In this document: positions 53,127 to 61,539 of the stretch, in pieces | How positions within the stretch are numbered: position 1 is the stretch's first letter | How the letters are laid out: each line of letters starts with the position of its first letter | DNA from: Streptomyces sp. CB01580 | Lineage (GTDB): Bacteria > Actinomycetota > Actinomycetes > Streptomycetales > Streptomycetaceae | Direction of reading: 5' to 3' | Assembly (NCBI RefSeq): GCF_001905795.1 | Contig: NZ_LIXJ01000003.1 | Location: forward strand, 530,332-594,331 | DNA length: 64,000 bases | The notes under the pieces: generated by a model | Seen by the model: only the letters and a program-made list of their open reading frames with translations | Database searches by the model: none | Told to the model about the DNA's origin: nothing | Translations under genes and position numbers: made by a program

Positions 53127-53373
53127 ACACCGACGAGCGGCCCGGAGCAGCGTCGCGCCCCACGACACCACCGGTGGGTCGAGATACTTCCCGCGGAAAT
53201 AGCGAGCGTTTTTGCCGATCCTTTACCATGGATGGCTCCTGACCGATTCCTTTCGAAAGGTGTGTACGTCCGCCCATGGGCGAGCCCCCCAGTTGTAGAC
53301 ACAGCCGAAACAGACGCAGCCGACATCGAGCGGTCCGCCCGTCCCTGCCCGACCATGGGACGGAGGTGACCCG
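53127..53373 (+). promoter_or_regulatory. Long leader before the CNNM-like pair, with a perfect palindrome
   Basis: 247 bases without a gene. AT-richer DNA at 53195-53260 includes CCTTTCGAAAGG (53249-53260), a perfect 12-base palindrome that may be an operator. The remaining 110 bases before the GACGGAGG ribosome site could be a leader RNA. I could not match it to a known metal riboswitch. Confidence 0.45.
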
Positions 53374-54714
53374 ATGACCGAAGTGCTTCTGCTGCTCGTC
53401 GCGGTGCTGCTCTCCCTCGCGTGCGGCGCCTTCGTCGCGGCCGAGTTCTCGCTGACGACGGTCGAGCGCGGTCAACTCGAACGCGCCGTCGAGCAAGGGG
53501 AACGGGGCGCGGCGAGCGCCATGAAGGCCGTGCGCGGTCTCACCTTCCAGCTGTCCGGCGCCCAGCTCGGCATCACGGTCACCAACCTGGTGGTCGGCAT
53601 GCTCTCCGAACCGTCCATCGCGAAACTGATCCGCGGGCCGGTGGAGGCCGTGGGCCTGCCCCCGGGCGTGGCGTCGTCCGTGGCACTCGTGCTGGGAACC
53701 GCCCTGTCCACGGTGTTCCTGATGGTCGTCGGCGAACTCGTCCCGAAGAACTGGGCGATCTCCTCGCCGCTCGCGGTGGCGAAGGCCGTGGCGACCCCGC
53801 AGCGGGCCTTCACCGCCGTGTTCCGGCCGTTCATCAGCCACCTCAACAACACGGCGAACCGGATCGTGCGCCGCTTCGGCCTGGAACCCGCCGAGGAACT
53901 GGCCTCGGCCCGCGGCCCGCAGGAGCTCGTGGCGCTGGCCCGGCACTCCGCGAAGGAGGGCGCCCTGGAGGCGGACACCGCCGAACTGTTCGTCCGCACC
54001 CTCAACCTGGCGGAGCTCACGGCACAGAACGTCATGACGCCTCGGGTGCAGGTCACCGCCCTGGACGTGCGGGCGACCGCCGAGGACGTCGCGAACGCCA
54101 CCCGCGCGACCGGCCTGTCCCGTTTCCCCGTCTACCGCGGCAACCTCGACACGGTCGTCGGCGTGGCACACATCAAGGACGTGCTGGCCATCCCGGCCGA
54201 GCAGCGGTCCCGTACGCGTGTCTCGCAGATGCTGCGCGAGCCCCTGCTCGTGCCGGAGACCCTCACCGTGGACCGGCTTCTCGACCAGCTGTCCGGCAAG
54301 CTCGCGATGGCCGTCGTCATCGACGAGTACGGGGGCACGGCGGGCGTCGTGACCCTGGAGGACATCGTCGAGGAGGTCGTCGGCGAGGTGCGTGACGAGC
54401 ACGACCCGCACGAGACGCCCGACCTGGCACCGGCCGGTGAGGACGCCGACGGACGGACCCTCTGGTCGGCCGACGGCGCCGCGCGTCTCGACCAGCTGCA
54501 GAGGATCGGGCTACGGGTGCCGGACGGCCCGTACGAGACACTCGCCGGGCTCGTCGCCACCGAGGTCGGGCGCATCCCGGCCGCGGGCGACTCCGTCGAA
54601 ATGGCCGGCTGGCGGATCGACGTCGTGGACGCCTCCGGCCGCCGGGCCGCGCGGGCCCTGCTGCACGCGCCGCTGCCCGGCGAGGACCACGAACGGACGG
54701 AGGACGCACGATGA
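53374..54714 (+). CDS. CNNM/CorC-HlyC family membrane protein with CBS pair
   Basis: A 446-residue protein of the hemolysin C-like group. The DUF21 membrane domain has four hydrophobic segments (about residues 1-160) with AEFSLTTVERGQLE and GELVPKNWA. Then come two CBS domains (NVMTPRVQV start near 212; DEYGGTAGVVTLEDIVEEVVGE near 325) and a C-terminal CorC_HlyC domain. Family members handle Mg/Co efflux or support membrane integrity. The ATG is preceded by GGAGG. It overlaps its paralogue by four bases, so the two probably form a heteromeric complex. Confidence 0.92.
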   Translation: MTEVLLLLVAVLLSLACGAFVAAEFSLTTVERGQLERAVEQGERGAASAMKAVRGLTFQLSGAQLGITVTNLVVGMLSEPSIAKLIRGPVEAVGLPPGVASSVALVLGTALSTVFLMVVGELVPKNWAISSPLAVAKAVATPQRAFTAVFRPFISHLNNTANRIVRRFGLEPAEELASARGPQELVALARHSAKEGALEADTAELFVRTLNLAELTAQNVMTPRVQVTALDVRATAEDVANATRATGLSRFPVYRGNLDTVVGVAHIKDVLAIPAEQRSRTRVSQMLREPLLVPETLTVDRLLDQLSGKLAMAVVIDEYGGTAGVVTLEDIVEEVVGEVRDEHDPHETPDLAPAGEDADGRTLWSADGAARLDQLQRIGLRVPDGPYETLAGLVATEVGRIPAAGDSVEMAGWRIDVVDASGRRAARALLHAPLPGEDHERTEDAR

Positions 54715-55730
54715 CCGCCGTCCAGCTCTTCATCGGCCTGATGACCCTGGTCGTCAACGCCTTCTTCGTCGGCGCGGAGTTCGCGCTGATCTCCGTGCGC
54801 CGCAGCCAGGTCGAACCACAGGCCGAGGCAGGGAACCGGCGGGCCCGAAGTGTCATATGGGGCCTGGAACACGTGTCGGCACTGCTCGCCGCGGCACAGC
54901 TGGGCATCACACTGTGCACGCTGGTCCTCGGTGTCGTCGCCGAACCGGCCATCGCCCATCTGCTCGAGCCCGTCTTCGACGTGGTGGGGGTGCCCGGCGG
55001 ACTGATCCACCCGATCTCGTTCGTGATCGCCCTGTCCGTCGCGACGTATCTGCACATGCTGCTCGGCGAGATGGTGCCGAAGAACATCGCCCTGGCCGAG
55101 CCCGTACGGGCCGCCCTGCTGCTCGGGCCGCCGCTGGTGGCCCTCGCCAGGGCGCTGCGCCCGGTGATCTTCACCGTGAACGCCTTCGCGAACGGGCTGC
55201 TGAAGCTCCTGCGGGTCGAGGCGAAGAACGAGGTCGCCGCCACGTTCTCGGACGACGAACTGGCCCGGCTGGTGAAGGACGCCGGGGCCGCCGGTCTCGT
55301 CGACGACCGCTCGGCCGAACGCCTGCACCACGCCCTCGAACTGGGCCGGCGGCCGGTGCGGGAGGTGGCACTGCCGGTGGACCGGGTGACCTACACCAGG
55401 ATCGGAACGACGCCGGAGCAGCTGGAGCGGCTGTCGCACGAGACGGGCTTCTCCCGCTTCCCGGTGATGGACAGCGAGGGTCGCATCCTGGGCTACCTCC
55501 ATGTGAAGGACGCGCTGGACGCCACCCCGCGCGACCTGCCGTTCCCCGTGACGGCGATGCGGCCGATCGCCAGGGTGCGCGCCGGGACCCCGCTCGACGA
55601 TGTGCTGACGGCGCTGCGCCGCAGCCGCACGCATCTGGCGGCGGTGCTCGACGAACACGGCCGGCTGGCGGGGATGGTCACGATGGAGGACGTCCTGCGC
55701 GAGCTGGTGGGGCGGCCGCAGGCGCACTGA
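54711..55730 (+). CDS. CNNM/CorC-HlyC family membrane protein, shorter paralogue
   Basis: A 339-residue paralogue of the preceding protein: DUF21 membrane domain (NAFFVGAEFALISVRRSQ, LLGEMVPKNIAL) plus a CBS pair ending VTMEDVLRELVG, but no C-terminal CorC_HlyC domain. The ATGA overlap shows translational coupling. Having one partner with and one without the C-terminal domain is the common actinobacterial arrangement. A 19-bp terminator stem follows immediately after the stop. Confidence 0.92.
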   Translation: MTAVQLFIGLMTLVVNAFFVGAEFALISVRRSQVEPQAEAGNRRARSVIWGLEHVSALLAAAQLGITLCTLVLGVVAEPAIAHLLEPVFDVVGVPGGLIHPISFVIALSVATYLHMLLGEMVPKNIALAEPVRAALLLGPPLVALARALRPVIFTVNAFANGLLKLLRVEAKNEVAATFSDDELARLVKDAGAAGLVDDRSAERLHHALELGRRPVREVALPVDRVTYTRIGTTPEQLERLSHETGFSRFPVMDSEGRILGYLHVKDALDATPRDLPFPVTAMRPIARVRAGTPLDDVLTALRRSRTHLAAVLDEHGRLAGMVTMEDVLRELVGRPQAH

Positions 55731-55776
55731 CCCGTCCGCCGGGCCGCGGTCGGACGTCCGCGGCCCGGCGGACGGG
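55731..55776 (+). terminator. Very long perfect terminator stem
   Basis: Nineteen perfect base pairs (55731-55749 with 55758-55776) around an eight-base loop, beginning on the base after the stop codon of the CNNM-like operon. This is the longest perfect stem I found in the window. Confidence 0.88.
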
Positions 55777-55983
55777 GAACGGGGCGCCGTGCGGCGCGCC
55801 GGTTCGGCGGCCCGTTTCCCCGGCCGCCGGGCCCTCTGCCGACGAACGGGGAACGGGTGCGTCGGGGGCGTGGGGGGTCCGGCCCGGCCCGCGGTGGGGG
55901 GTCCGGGCCGGAACGCGGCGGGTCGGGACAGGTCGAGGCTGTCCGGAAGGGGTCGGGTCACCCCGCGATACGATCGCATCGCC

Positions 55984-56832
55984 ATGGAGATGAATGCCTC
56001 ATACACCAGTCTGGTCGCGGTCGGCGACTCGTTCACCGAGGGCATGTCGGACCTGCTGCCCGACGGCACGTACCGGGGCTGGGCCGATGTTCTCGCCGGC
56101 CGGCTCGCGGTCCGCGCGCCGGGATTCCGCTACGCCAACCTGGCGGTACGAGGCAAGCTGATCGGCCAGATCGTCGACGAACAGGTCGAGGCCGCCGCCG
56201 CTCTGCGCGCGGACGTCGTGACGCTCGTCGGCGGGCTCAACGACGCACTGCGGCCCAAGTGCGACATGGGCATGGTCCGTGGACGGCTCGAAGAGGCGGT
56301 CGAACGCCTCGCGCCCACGTGCGGGAAGCTCGTGCTGATGCGCAGCCCCGGCCGCAACGGTCCGGTGATGGAACGTTTCCGTCCGCGCATGGAAGAGCTG
56401 TTCTCCCTGGTCGACGCGCTGGCCGCCCGCCACGGCGCGGCCGTCGTCGACCTCTACGGGGCGCCGTCCCTGGGCGATCCCCGGCTCTGGGACGTCGACC
56501 GTCTGCATCTGACGGCCGACGGGCACCGCAGGGTGGCCGAGGCGGTCTGGCAGACGCTGGGGCTGCCGCCGGAGAGCGACTGGCGGACGCCGCTCCCGGA
56601 GGGTGCTCCCGCGAAATGGGTGGTGCGGCGCGTCGAGGACGTCCGCTTCGCCCGTCGGCACCTGCTGCCGTGGGTCGGCCGTCGGCTGACCGGCCGCTCC
56701 TCCGGGGACGGGCGTACGGGCGCGCAGTACAGCGCCGAACTGGGGCGGGCGTTCTGGGTCACCCCCGGGCGTGACGGCGACCCCGGCCCGGTGGCGACGT
56801 GGCACAAGGTGGACGTGACCCCGCTCTCGTAG
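55984..56832 (+). CDS. SGNH/GDSL hydrolase
   Basis: A 282-residue esterase-type protein without signal peptide. Block I is VAVGDSFTEG with Ser16, block III GGLNDAL near residue 82 (the Gly-x-Asn-Asp form), and block V VDRLHLTADGH near 171 with Asp and His. The C-terminal third (KWVVRRVEDVRFARRHLLPW) is basic and may lie on a membrane or bind another protein. TACGAT (55969-55974) suggests an almost leaderless mRNA, and there is no ribosome site. Substrate unknown; lipid or carbohydrate ester. purB follows with its own -10. Confidence 0.9.
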   Translation: MEMNASYTSLVAVGDSFTEGMSDLLPDGTYRGWADVLAGRLAVRAPGFRYANLAVRGKLIGQIVDEQVEAAAALRADVVTLVGGLNDALRPKCDMGMVRGRLEEAVERLAPTCGKLVLMRSPGRNGPVMERFRPRMEELFSLVDALAARHGAAVVDLYGAPSLGDPRLWDVDRLHLTADGHRRVAEAVWQTLGLPPESDWRTPLPEGAPAKWVVRRVEDVRFARRHLLPWVGRRLTGRSSGDGRTGAQYSAELGRAFWVTPGRDGDPGPVATWHKVDVTPLS

Positions 56833-56877
56833 CAACCCACAAACCCGGCCACGGCGCTGGCCTGCACAAACCGCCAG

Positions 56878-56883
56878 TAGAAT
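56878..56883 (+). promoter_or_regulatory. -10 box of purB (near-leaderless)
   Basis: TAGAAT lies eight bases before the GTG start of purB. There is no Shine-Dalgarno sequence, so a leaderless or almost leaderless transcript is likely. Confidence 0.5.
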
Positions 56884-56891
56884 CCGGTCAT

Positions 56892-58334
56892 GTGACTGCT
56901 GTGTCTGCGAAGCCTCGCATCCCCAATGTCCTGGCCGGCCGCTATGCCTCCACGGAGCTGGCCGTCCTCTGGTCCCCCGAGCAGAAGGTGAAGCTGGAGC
57001 GCCGGCTGTGGCTGGCGGTGCTGCGCGCGCAGAAGGACCTCGGGATCGAGGTGCCGGACGCCGCCCTGGCCGCTTACGAGCGGGTCCTCGACGAGGTCGA
57101 CCTGGCCTCGATCGCCGAGCGCGAGAAGGTCACCCGGCACGACGTCAAGGCCCGGATCGAGGAGTTCAACGCCCTCGCCGGACATGAGCAGGTCCACAAG
57201 GGCATGACCTCCCGGGACCTCACCGAGAACGTCGAGCAGCTCCAGATCCGGCTCTCCCTGGAACTCATGCGCGACCGCACGGTGGCGGTGCTGGCCCGGC
57301 TGGGCAAGCTGGCGGCGGAGTACCGCGAGCTGGTCATGGCCGGCCGCTCCCACAACGTCGCCGCGCAGGCGACCACGCTCGGCAAGCGGTTCGCGACCGC
57401 TGCGGACGAGCTCCTGGCGGCGTACGGACGGCTCGAGGACCTGCTGGGCCGCTACCCGCTGCGCGGCATCAAGGGCCCCGTGGGCACGGCCCAGGACATG
57501 CTCGACCTGCTGGGCGGCGACTCCGCGAAGCTCGCCGACCTGGAGCGGCGCATCGCCGAGCACCTCGGCTTCGCCCACGCCTTCACCTCCGTCGGACAGG
57601 TCTACCCCCGCTCGCTCGACTACGACGTCGTGACCGCGCTGGTGCAGTTGGCCGCGGCACCGTCGTCCCTCGCCAAGACGATCCGCCTGATGGCCGGGCA
57701 CGAGCTGGTGACCGAGGGCTTCAAGCCCGGTCAGGTGGGCTCGTCCGCGATGCCGCACAAGATGAACACCCGCTCCTGCGAGCGCGTCAACGGCCTGATG
57801 GTCGTCCTGCGCGGCTACGCGTCGATGACCGGCGAGCTGGCGGGCGACCAGTGGAACGAGGGCGACGTGTCGTGCTCCGTGGTCCGCCGGGTCGCCCTCC
57901 CCGACGCGTTCTTCGCGTTCGACGGGCTGCTGGAGACCTTCCTGACGGTGCTCGACGAGTTCGGGGCCTTCCCGGCCGTCGTCGCCCGCGAGCTCGACCG
58001 TTATCTGCCGTTCCTCGCCACCACCAAGGTCCTGATGGGTGCGGTCCGCGCCGGCGTCGGCCGTGAGGTCGCCCACGAGGCGATCAAGGAGCACGCGGTC
58101 GCCTCGGCCCTGGCCATGCGCGAACAGGGGGCCGAGCGCAACGAGTTGCTCGACAAGCTGGCCACCGACGAGCGCATCCCGCTCGACCGCGCCCAGCTGG
58201 ACGCCCTCATGGCCGACAAGCTCTCCTTCACGGGCGCGGCGGGCGACCAGGTCACCACGCTGATCTCCCGCATCGAGGAGATCAGCGAGCGGCACCCCGA
58301 GGCCGCCGCATACACACCGGGCTCCATCCTCTGA
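56892..58334 (+). CDS. purB: Adenylosuccinate lyase
   Basis: A 480-residue enzyme acting twice in purine synthesis, cleaving SAICAR to AICAR and adenylosuccinate to AMP. It belongs to the fumarase/aspartase superfamily: HEQVHKGMTSRDLTENVE near residue 97, GRSHNVAAQATTLGKRF near 155, and the mobile signature loop GSSAMPHKMNTR near 283 with the catalytic Ser. Start is the GTG after TAGAAT; the reading VTAVSAKPRIPNVLAGRYAS has the usual family beginning from IPNVLA. mug follows 19 bases later. Confidence 0.95.
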   Translation: MTAVSAKPRIPNVLAGRYASTELAVLWSPEQKVKLERRLWLAVLRAQKDLGIEVPDAALAAYERVLDEVDLASIAEREKVTRHDVKARIEEFNALAGHEQVHKGMTSRDLTENVEQLQIRLSLELMRDRTVAVLARLGKLAAEYRELVMAGRSHNVAAQATTLGKRFATAADELLAAYGRLEDLLGRYPLRGIKGPVGTAQDMLDLLGGDSAKLADLERRIAEHLGFAHAFTSVGQVYPRSLDYDVVTALVQLAAAPSSLAKTIRLMAGHELVTEGFKPGQVGSSAMPHKMNTRSCERVNGLMVVLRGYASMTGELAGDQWNEGDVSCSVVRRVALPDAFFAFDGLLETFLTVLDEFGAFPAVVARELDRYLPFLATTKVLMGAVRAGVGREVAHEAIKEHAVASALAMREQGAERNELLDKLATDERIPLDRAQLDALMADKLSFTGAAGDQVTTLISRIEEISERHPEAAAYTPGSIL

Positions 58335-58353
58335 CGATCGACCACCTGCGCCG

Positions 58354-58908
58354 ATGACACCCGAGGAGCTCCAGGCCGCCCGCGACCGCACCGTTCCCGA
58401 TGTGGTCGCGGACGGCCTGCGTGTGCTGTTCTGCGGGATCAACCCGAGTCTGACGACCGGGGCGACCGGTCATCACTTCGCCCACCCCGGCAACCGTTTC
58501 TGGCCCGTGCTCCACCGGTCGGGGTTCACCCCCCGGCTGCTGAGTCCGACGGAGCAGACCGAACTGCTGCGGTACGGCCTGGGCATCACCAATGTGGTCG
58601 CCCGGGCCACCGCACGCGCCGACGAACTGTCCGCCGAGGAGTTCCGCGAGGGCGGGCGGATCCTGGCGGCCAAGGTCGAACGGTTGCGACCGAAGTGGCT
58701 GGCGGTCGTGGGTGTCACCGCGTACCGCACCGCGTTCGGGAGGCGGACGGCCCGGATCGGTCCGCAGGACCACACGGTCGGCGGCGCCCGTGTCTGGGCC
58801 CTCCCCAACCCCAGTGGTCTCAACGCCCACTGGACGACTCCGACGATGGCGGAGGAGTACGGGCGCCTGCGCGCCGCCGTCGAGCACGGCGACCCCGCCA
58901 CCGCGTGA
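58354..58908 (+). CDS. mug: G/U mismatch-specific DNA glycosylase
   Basis: A 184-residue uracil-DNA glycosylase superfamily 2 enzyme removing U or T opposite G. Motif A is FCGINPSLTTGATGHHFAHPGNRFW near residue 27 (in pieces CGINPSL and HPGNRFW), and the second motif is LPNPSGLNAHW near 149. Length fits the bacterial Mug family. No clear ribosome site, and it begins 19 bases after purB, so it probably depends on purB translation. Convergent with a hypothetical gene, with a hairpin between. Confidence 0.93.
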   Translation: MTPEELQAARDRTVPDVVADGLRVLFCGINPSLTTGATGHHFAHPGNRFWPVLHRSGFTPRLLSPTEQTELLRYGLGITNVVARATARADELSAEEFREGGRILAAKVERLRPKWLAVVGVTAYRTAFGRRTARIGPQDHTVGGARVWALPNPSGLNAHWTTPTMAEEYGRLRAAVEHGDPATA

Positions 58909-59111
58909 AGCCCGCCGCGCCAGGACCTCACCACGCGAGAACCCCACCGCGCGGCCCTGCCCGTGTGAGAGCCCGCCGGTCGCCACACCCGGCGCCACGG
59001 CCACCGGCCACCGCGCCCAGGCCCGTGGCCTCGCGGAGCGGCCCGTCTTCCCCATGCCCCCGGGCGGGCCGAGACCGTGGGACCCCCGTGGTCATGTCCC
59101 CGGGTCACGGT

Positions 59112-59129
59112 GCGGGCGGGGACGCCCGC
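59112..59129. terminator. Hairpin between mug and the convergent hypothetical gene
   Basis: GCGGGCG/CGCCCGC with the four-base loop GGGA, ending right at the stop of the minus-strand gene. The rest of the 222-base gap is GC-rich with no gene seen. Confidence 0.5.
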
Positions 59130-59130
59130 G

Positions 59131-59568
59131 TCACGGCGGATCGATCTCCGTCACCACGACGTTCAGCTCGCAGCCCGGCCCGTCCTCCTCCAGGTACAGG
59201 CCCAGCGCGATCCACCGGTCGTCGATCCGCCACAGCTGGAGGTACTCGCAGCCCGCGACCGTCCCGGCCCACGCCTCCGGGATCTCCTCCCCTGCCGTCA
59301 TCCGCTCCTGCGCACTCCACAGACTGATCACCTGCGGCTCGCCCCAACGGCTCGTGAGCAGGGTCAGCAGCGCATCGTGCTCCGCGAGGCACTGCGCTCG
59401 GTGTTGCAGCCGTGCCGCCTCGTCGTCGTCCCAGTGGTCGACGTCCGCGTGCAAGGACGCCGTGTGATAGCCGGGCCCGCTGACTCCCGAACCCGACCGG
59501 ATGCGCTCCGCGGGAAAGACACGGGTCCGCATCCCGTCGATGAGGCGAAGGTGATGTGCGGTGGTCAT
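59131..59568 (-). CDS. Hypothetical acidic protein (145 residues)
   Basis: I do not recognise this protein. It is acidic, with two Cys, no signal peptide and no membrane segment. Alternating beta/helix text such as HHLRLIDGMRTRVFPAE, WDDDEAARLQHRAQCLAEHDALLTLL (in pieces), CEYLQLWRIDDRWIALGLYL and VVVTEIDPP suggests a small alpha/beta fold. Good codon composition and length make a real gene likely. The ATG at 59568 lacks a ribosome site, but TTTACT lies about seven bases upstream and would give a leaderless mRNA. It is convergent with mug and has no functional context. Confidence 0.7.
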   Translation of the reverse strand: MTTAHHLRLIDGMRTRVFPAERIRSGSGVSGPGYHTASLHADVDHWDDDEAARLQHRAQCLAEHDALLTLLTSRWGEPQVISLWSAQERMTAGEEIPEAWAGTVAGCEYLQLWRIDDRWIALGLYLEEDGPGCELNVVVTEIDPP

Positions 59569-59752
59569 GCCGTCAGTAAACCGCCCAGCACTGACATTCG
59601 ACCCCGCGGCCCCGGGCCTTGAAGGTCCCTCAGCCCTTTCCGTGCCCTCCTCCGTCTTCCCGGCGCCCCGGAAGCAGGGATCCGGGTCCGGCATGGACGT
59701 GGACATCGGCGTGGGCGTGACGCAGCTCGTGGCCACCGATGCGGCGGCGGGA

Positions 59753-60490
59753 CTACACGTCCCTGCGTCGGATCGCCCACCAGCCCGCCAGCAGCGCGGC
59801 CGCCGCCCAGGCCGCGGTCACGGCGAGTCCGCCCCACGGTCCGAGGCTGCCCTCGGGATTCTGCTGGAGCACCAACTGACCGGCCCGGTCGGGCAGGTAC
59901 TGCGCGGCGCCACCCGCGATGTCGCCGACCACGAAGGAGACGATGAGGATGAACGGTATGAGGAGGCTGAGCACGGCCACGGCGCTGCGCAGCAGCACCG
60001 CCAGGCCGGCGGCGAACAACGCCATCAGGGCCAGGTAGATCCCGCCGCCGAAGGCGGCCCGCAATGCCCCGGGCTCACCCAGATCGATCGCGTACTCCCC
60101 CAGGAACAACTGCCCCACCAGGAAGGCGCTGAAGCTGGTGGCGAGGCCGACGACCAGGGCGAGCGCACCGACGAGCGCCACCTTCACCCCGTAGAGAAGG
60201 GTGCGGTGCGGCACGGCGGTCAGGGAGATCCGCAGGGCCCCGTTGACGTACTCGGACGAGATCGCGGTCGCGCCGAAGCCGATGGCCGCCACCTGCCCGA
60301 GGTTCAGGGCGTAGAAGGCGCCGAGGACCGGATCTGCGCCCGCGTCGTCCGCCTCCGCCCGGCCGACGGTGGCGAACACGAGCACGGTGACGACGAGGGT
60401 CACGAGAAGCACCGCTATCAGGGATCCGATCACGGACCGCACCGATCTGATCTTGATCCACTCGGAGTGGAACACTGCCGCGGTCGACAT
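59753..60490 (-). CDS. ABC-2 type transporter permease
   Basis: A 245-residue membrane protein with six hydrophobic segments. FHSEWIKIRSVRSVIGSL at the N-terminus is the standard ABC-2 start in actinomycete exporters, followed by ISSEYVNGALRISL, the gating loop between the second and third helices. AGGAGG lies seven bases before the ATG, inside the end of the ATPase gene two bases away. With that ATPase it forms an exporter of unknown substrate; the neighbouring two-component system is the probable controller. Confidence 0.93.
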   Translation of the reverse strand: MSTAAVFHSEWIKIRSVRSVIGSLIAVLLVTLVVTVLVFATVGRAEADDAGADPVLGAFYALNLGQVAAIGFGATAISSEYVNGALRISLTAVPHRTLLYGVKVALVGALALVVGLATSFSAFLVGQLFLGEYAIDLGEPGALRAAFGGGIYLALMALFAAGLAVLLRSAVAVLSLLIPFILIVSFVVGDIAGGAAQYLPDRAGQLVLQQNPEGSLGPWGGLAVTAAWAAAALLAGWWAIRRRDV

Positions 60491-60492
60491 GG

Positions 60493-61431
60493 TCAGGCCT
60501 CCTGAAGGTCGGTGGACGGGGCCGACGCGGACGCGAAGTCCATGGCGTCGGAGGTGAGGTCGAGGTAGGCCTGCTCCAGTGTCGGGCGCTCGTCGAGGAG
60601 TTCGAGGATCGCGATGCCGTGCGCGGCGGCCACGGCACCGATCTCGGCGGCTTGTGCGCCTTCGACGCTCAGACTCCCGTCGTCGCCCGGAACGGGCTTG
60701 TGTCCCTTGCCGATCAGTGCCTCCCGGAGCCGGGCGGGATCCGTCGTACGCACGCGCACCACGGGGCGGCTTCGGGACTCCAGGAAGTCCCGCATCGGCA
60801 GGTCCGCGAGGAGTCGGCCGCGGCCGAGCACCACGAGATGATCCGCGAACGAGGACGTCTCGTTCATCAGATGGCTGGACACCAGGACCGTGCGGCCTTC
60901 CCGGGCGAGACGCCTCATCAGCTCACGAATCCAGACGATGCCTTCCGGGTCCAGCCCGTTCGACGGCTCGTCGAGCATCACGACCTCCGGGTCGCCGAGC
61001 AGGGCCGCCGCTATGCCCAGTCGCTGGCGCATGCCCAGTGAGAACGTCTTGATGCGCGCGCCGCCGACCGCGCCGAGTCCCGCCTCGTCCAGGACCTCGT
61101 CCACTCTGCGGGCGCCCATGCCGTTGCTCACCGCGAGGGCGAGCAGATGATCCCGCGCGGTGCGCGAGCCGTGGGCGGCCTGGGCGTCGAGCAGAGCCCC
61201 TATACGCCGCAGTGGATTGTCGAGCGTGATGTAGGGCTGCCCGCCGACCGTCGCCGTACCCGCGGTGGGCCGGTCCAGTCCGAGCACGAGTCGCATGGTG
61301 GTGGACTTGCCGGCACCGTTGGGGCCGAGGAAGCCGGTGACCCGGCCCGGGCGCACGCTGAATGTGAGCCGGTCCACGGCGCGGGTCGTGCCGTATTCCT
61401 TCGTGAGTTCGTGGACGTCGATGCTGGTCAT
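60493..61431 (-). CDS. ABC transporter ATP-binding protein (DrrA/CcmA type)
   Basis: A 312-residue ATPase. Walker A FLGPNGAGKSTTM near residue 35, signature FSLGMRQRLGIAAALL near 129, Walker B VVMLDEPSNGLDPEG and the switch His in VSSHLMNE are intact. About 90 residues follow, typical of antibiotic-resistance-type exporter ATPases. The ATG at 61431 has no strong ribosome site. Divergent from a histidine kinase, which suggests stress- or antibiotic-induced expression as in many actinomycete ABC-2/two-component pairs. Confidence 0.93.
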   Translation of the reverse strand: MTSIDVHELTKEYGTTRAVDRLTFSVRPGRVTGFLGPNGAGKSTTMRLVLGLDRPTAGTATVGGQPYITLDNPLRRIGALLDAQAAHGSRTARDHLLALAVSNGMGARRVDEVLDEAGLGAVGGARIKTFSLGMRQRLGIAAALLGDPEVVMLDEPSNGLDPEGIVWIRELMRRLAREGRTVLVSSHLMNETSSFADHLVVLGRGRLLADLPMRDFLESRSRPVVRVRTTDPARLREALIGKGHKPVPGDDGSLSVEGAQAAEIGAVAAAHGIAILELLDERPTLEQAYLDLTSDAMDFASASAPSTDLQEA

Positions 61432-61539
61432 GTCGTCAGCTTGGCGGTCCTGCAGGGGCACCGGCCTCCCCCGTGGGAGGGGATCTTCTCCCTCGCTCGG
61501 GGGAGTCGCCCGGCCCGGACGGACTGGCACGATGGCCGC

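Noticed and set aside
53127..53373. Mg-sensing M-box riboswitch
   Set aside because: None of the conserved M-box blocks could be found; left as an unexplained leader.
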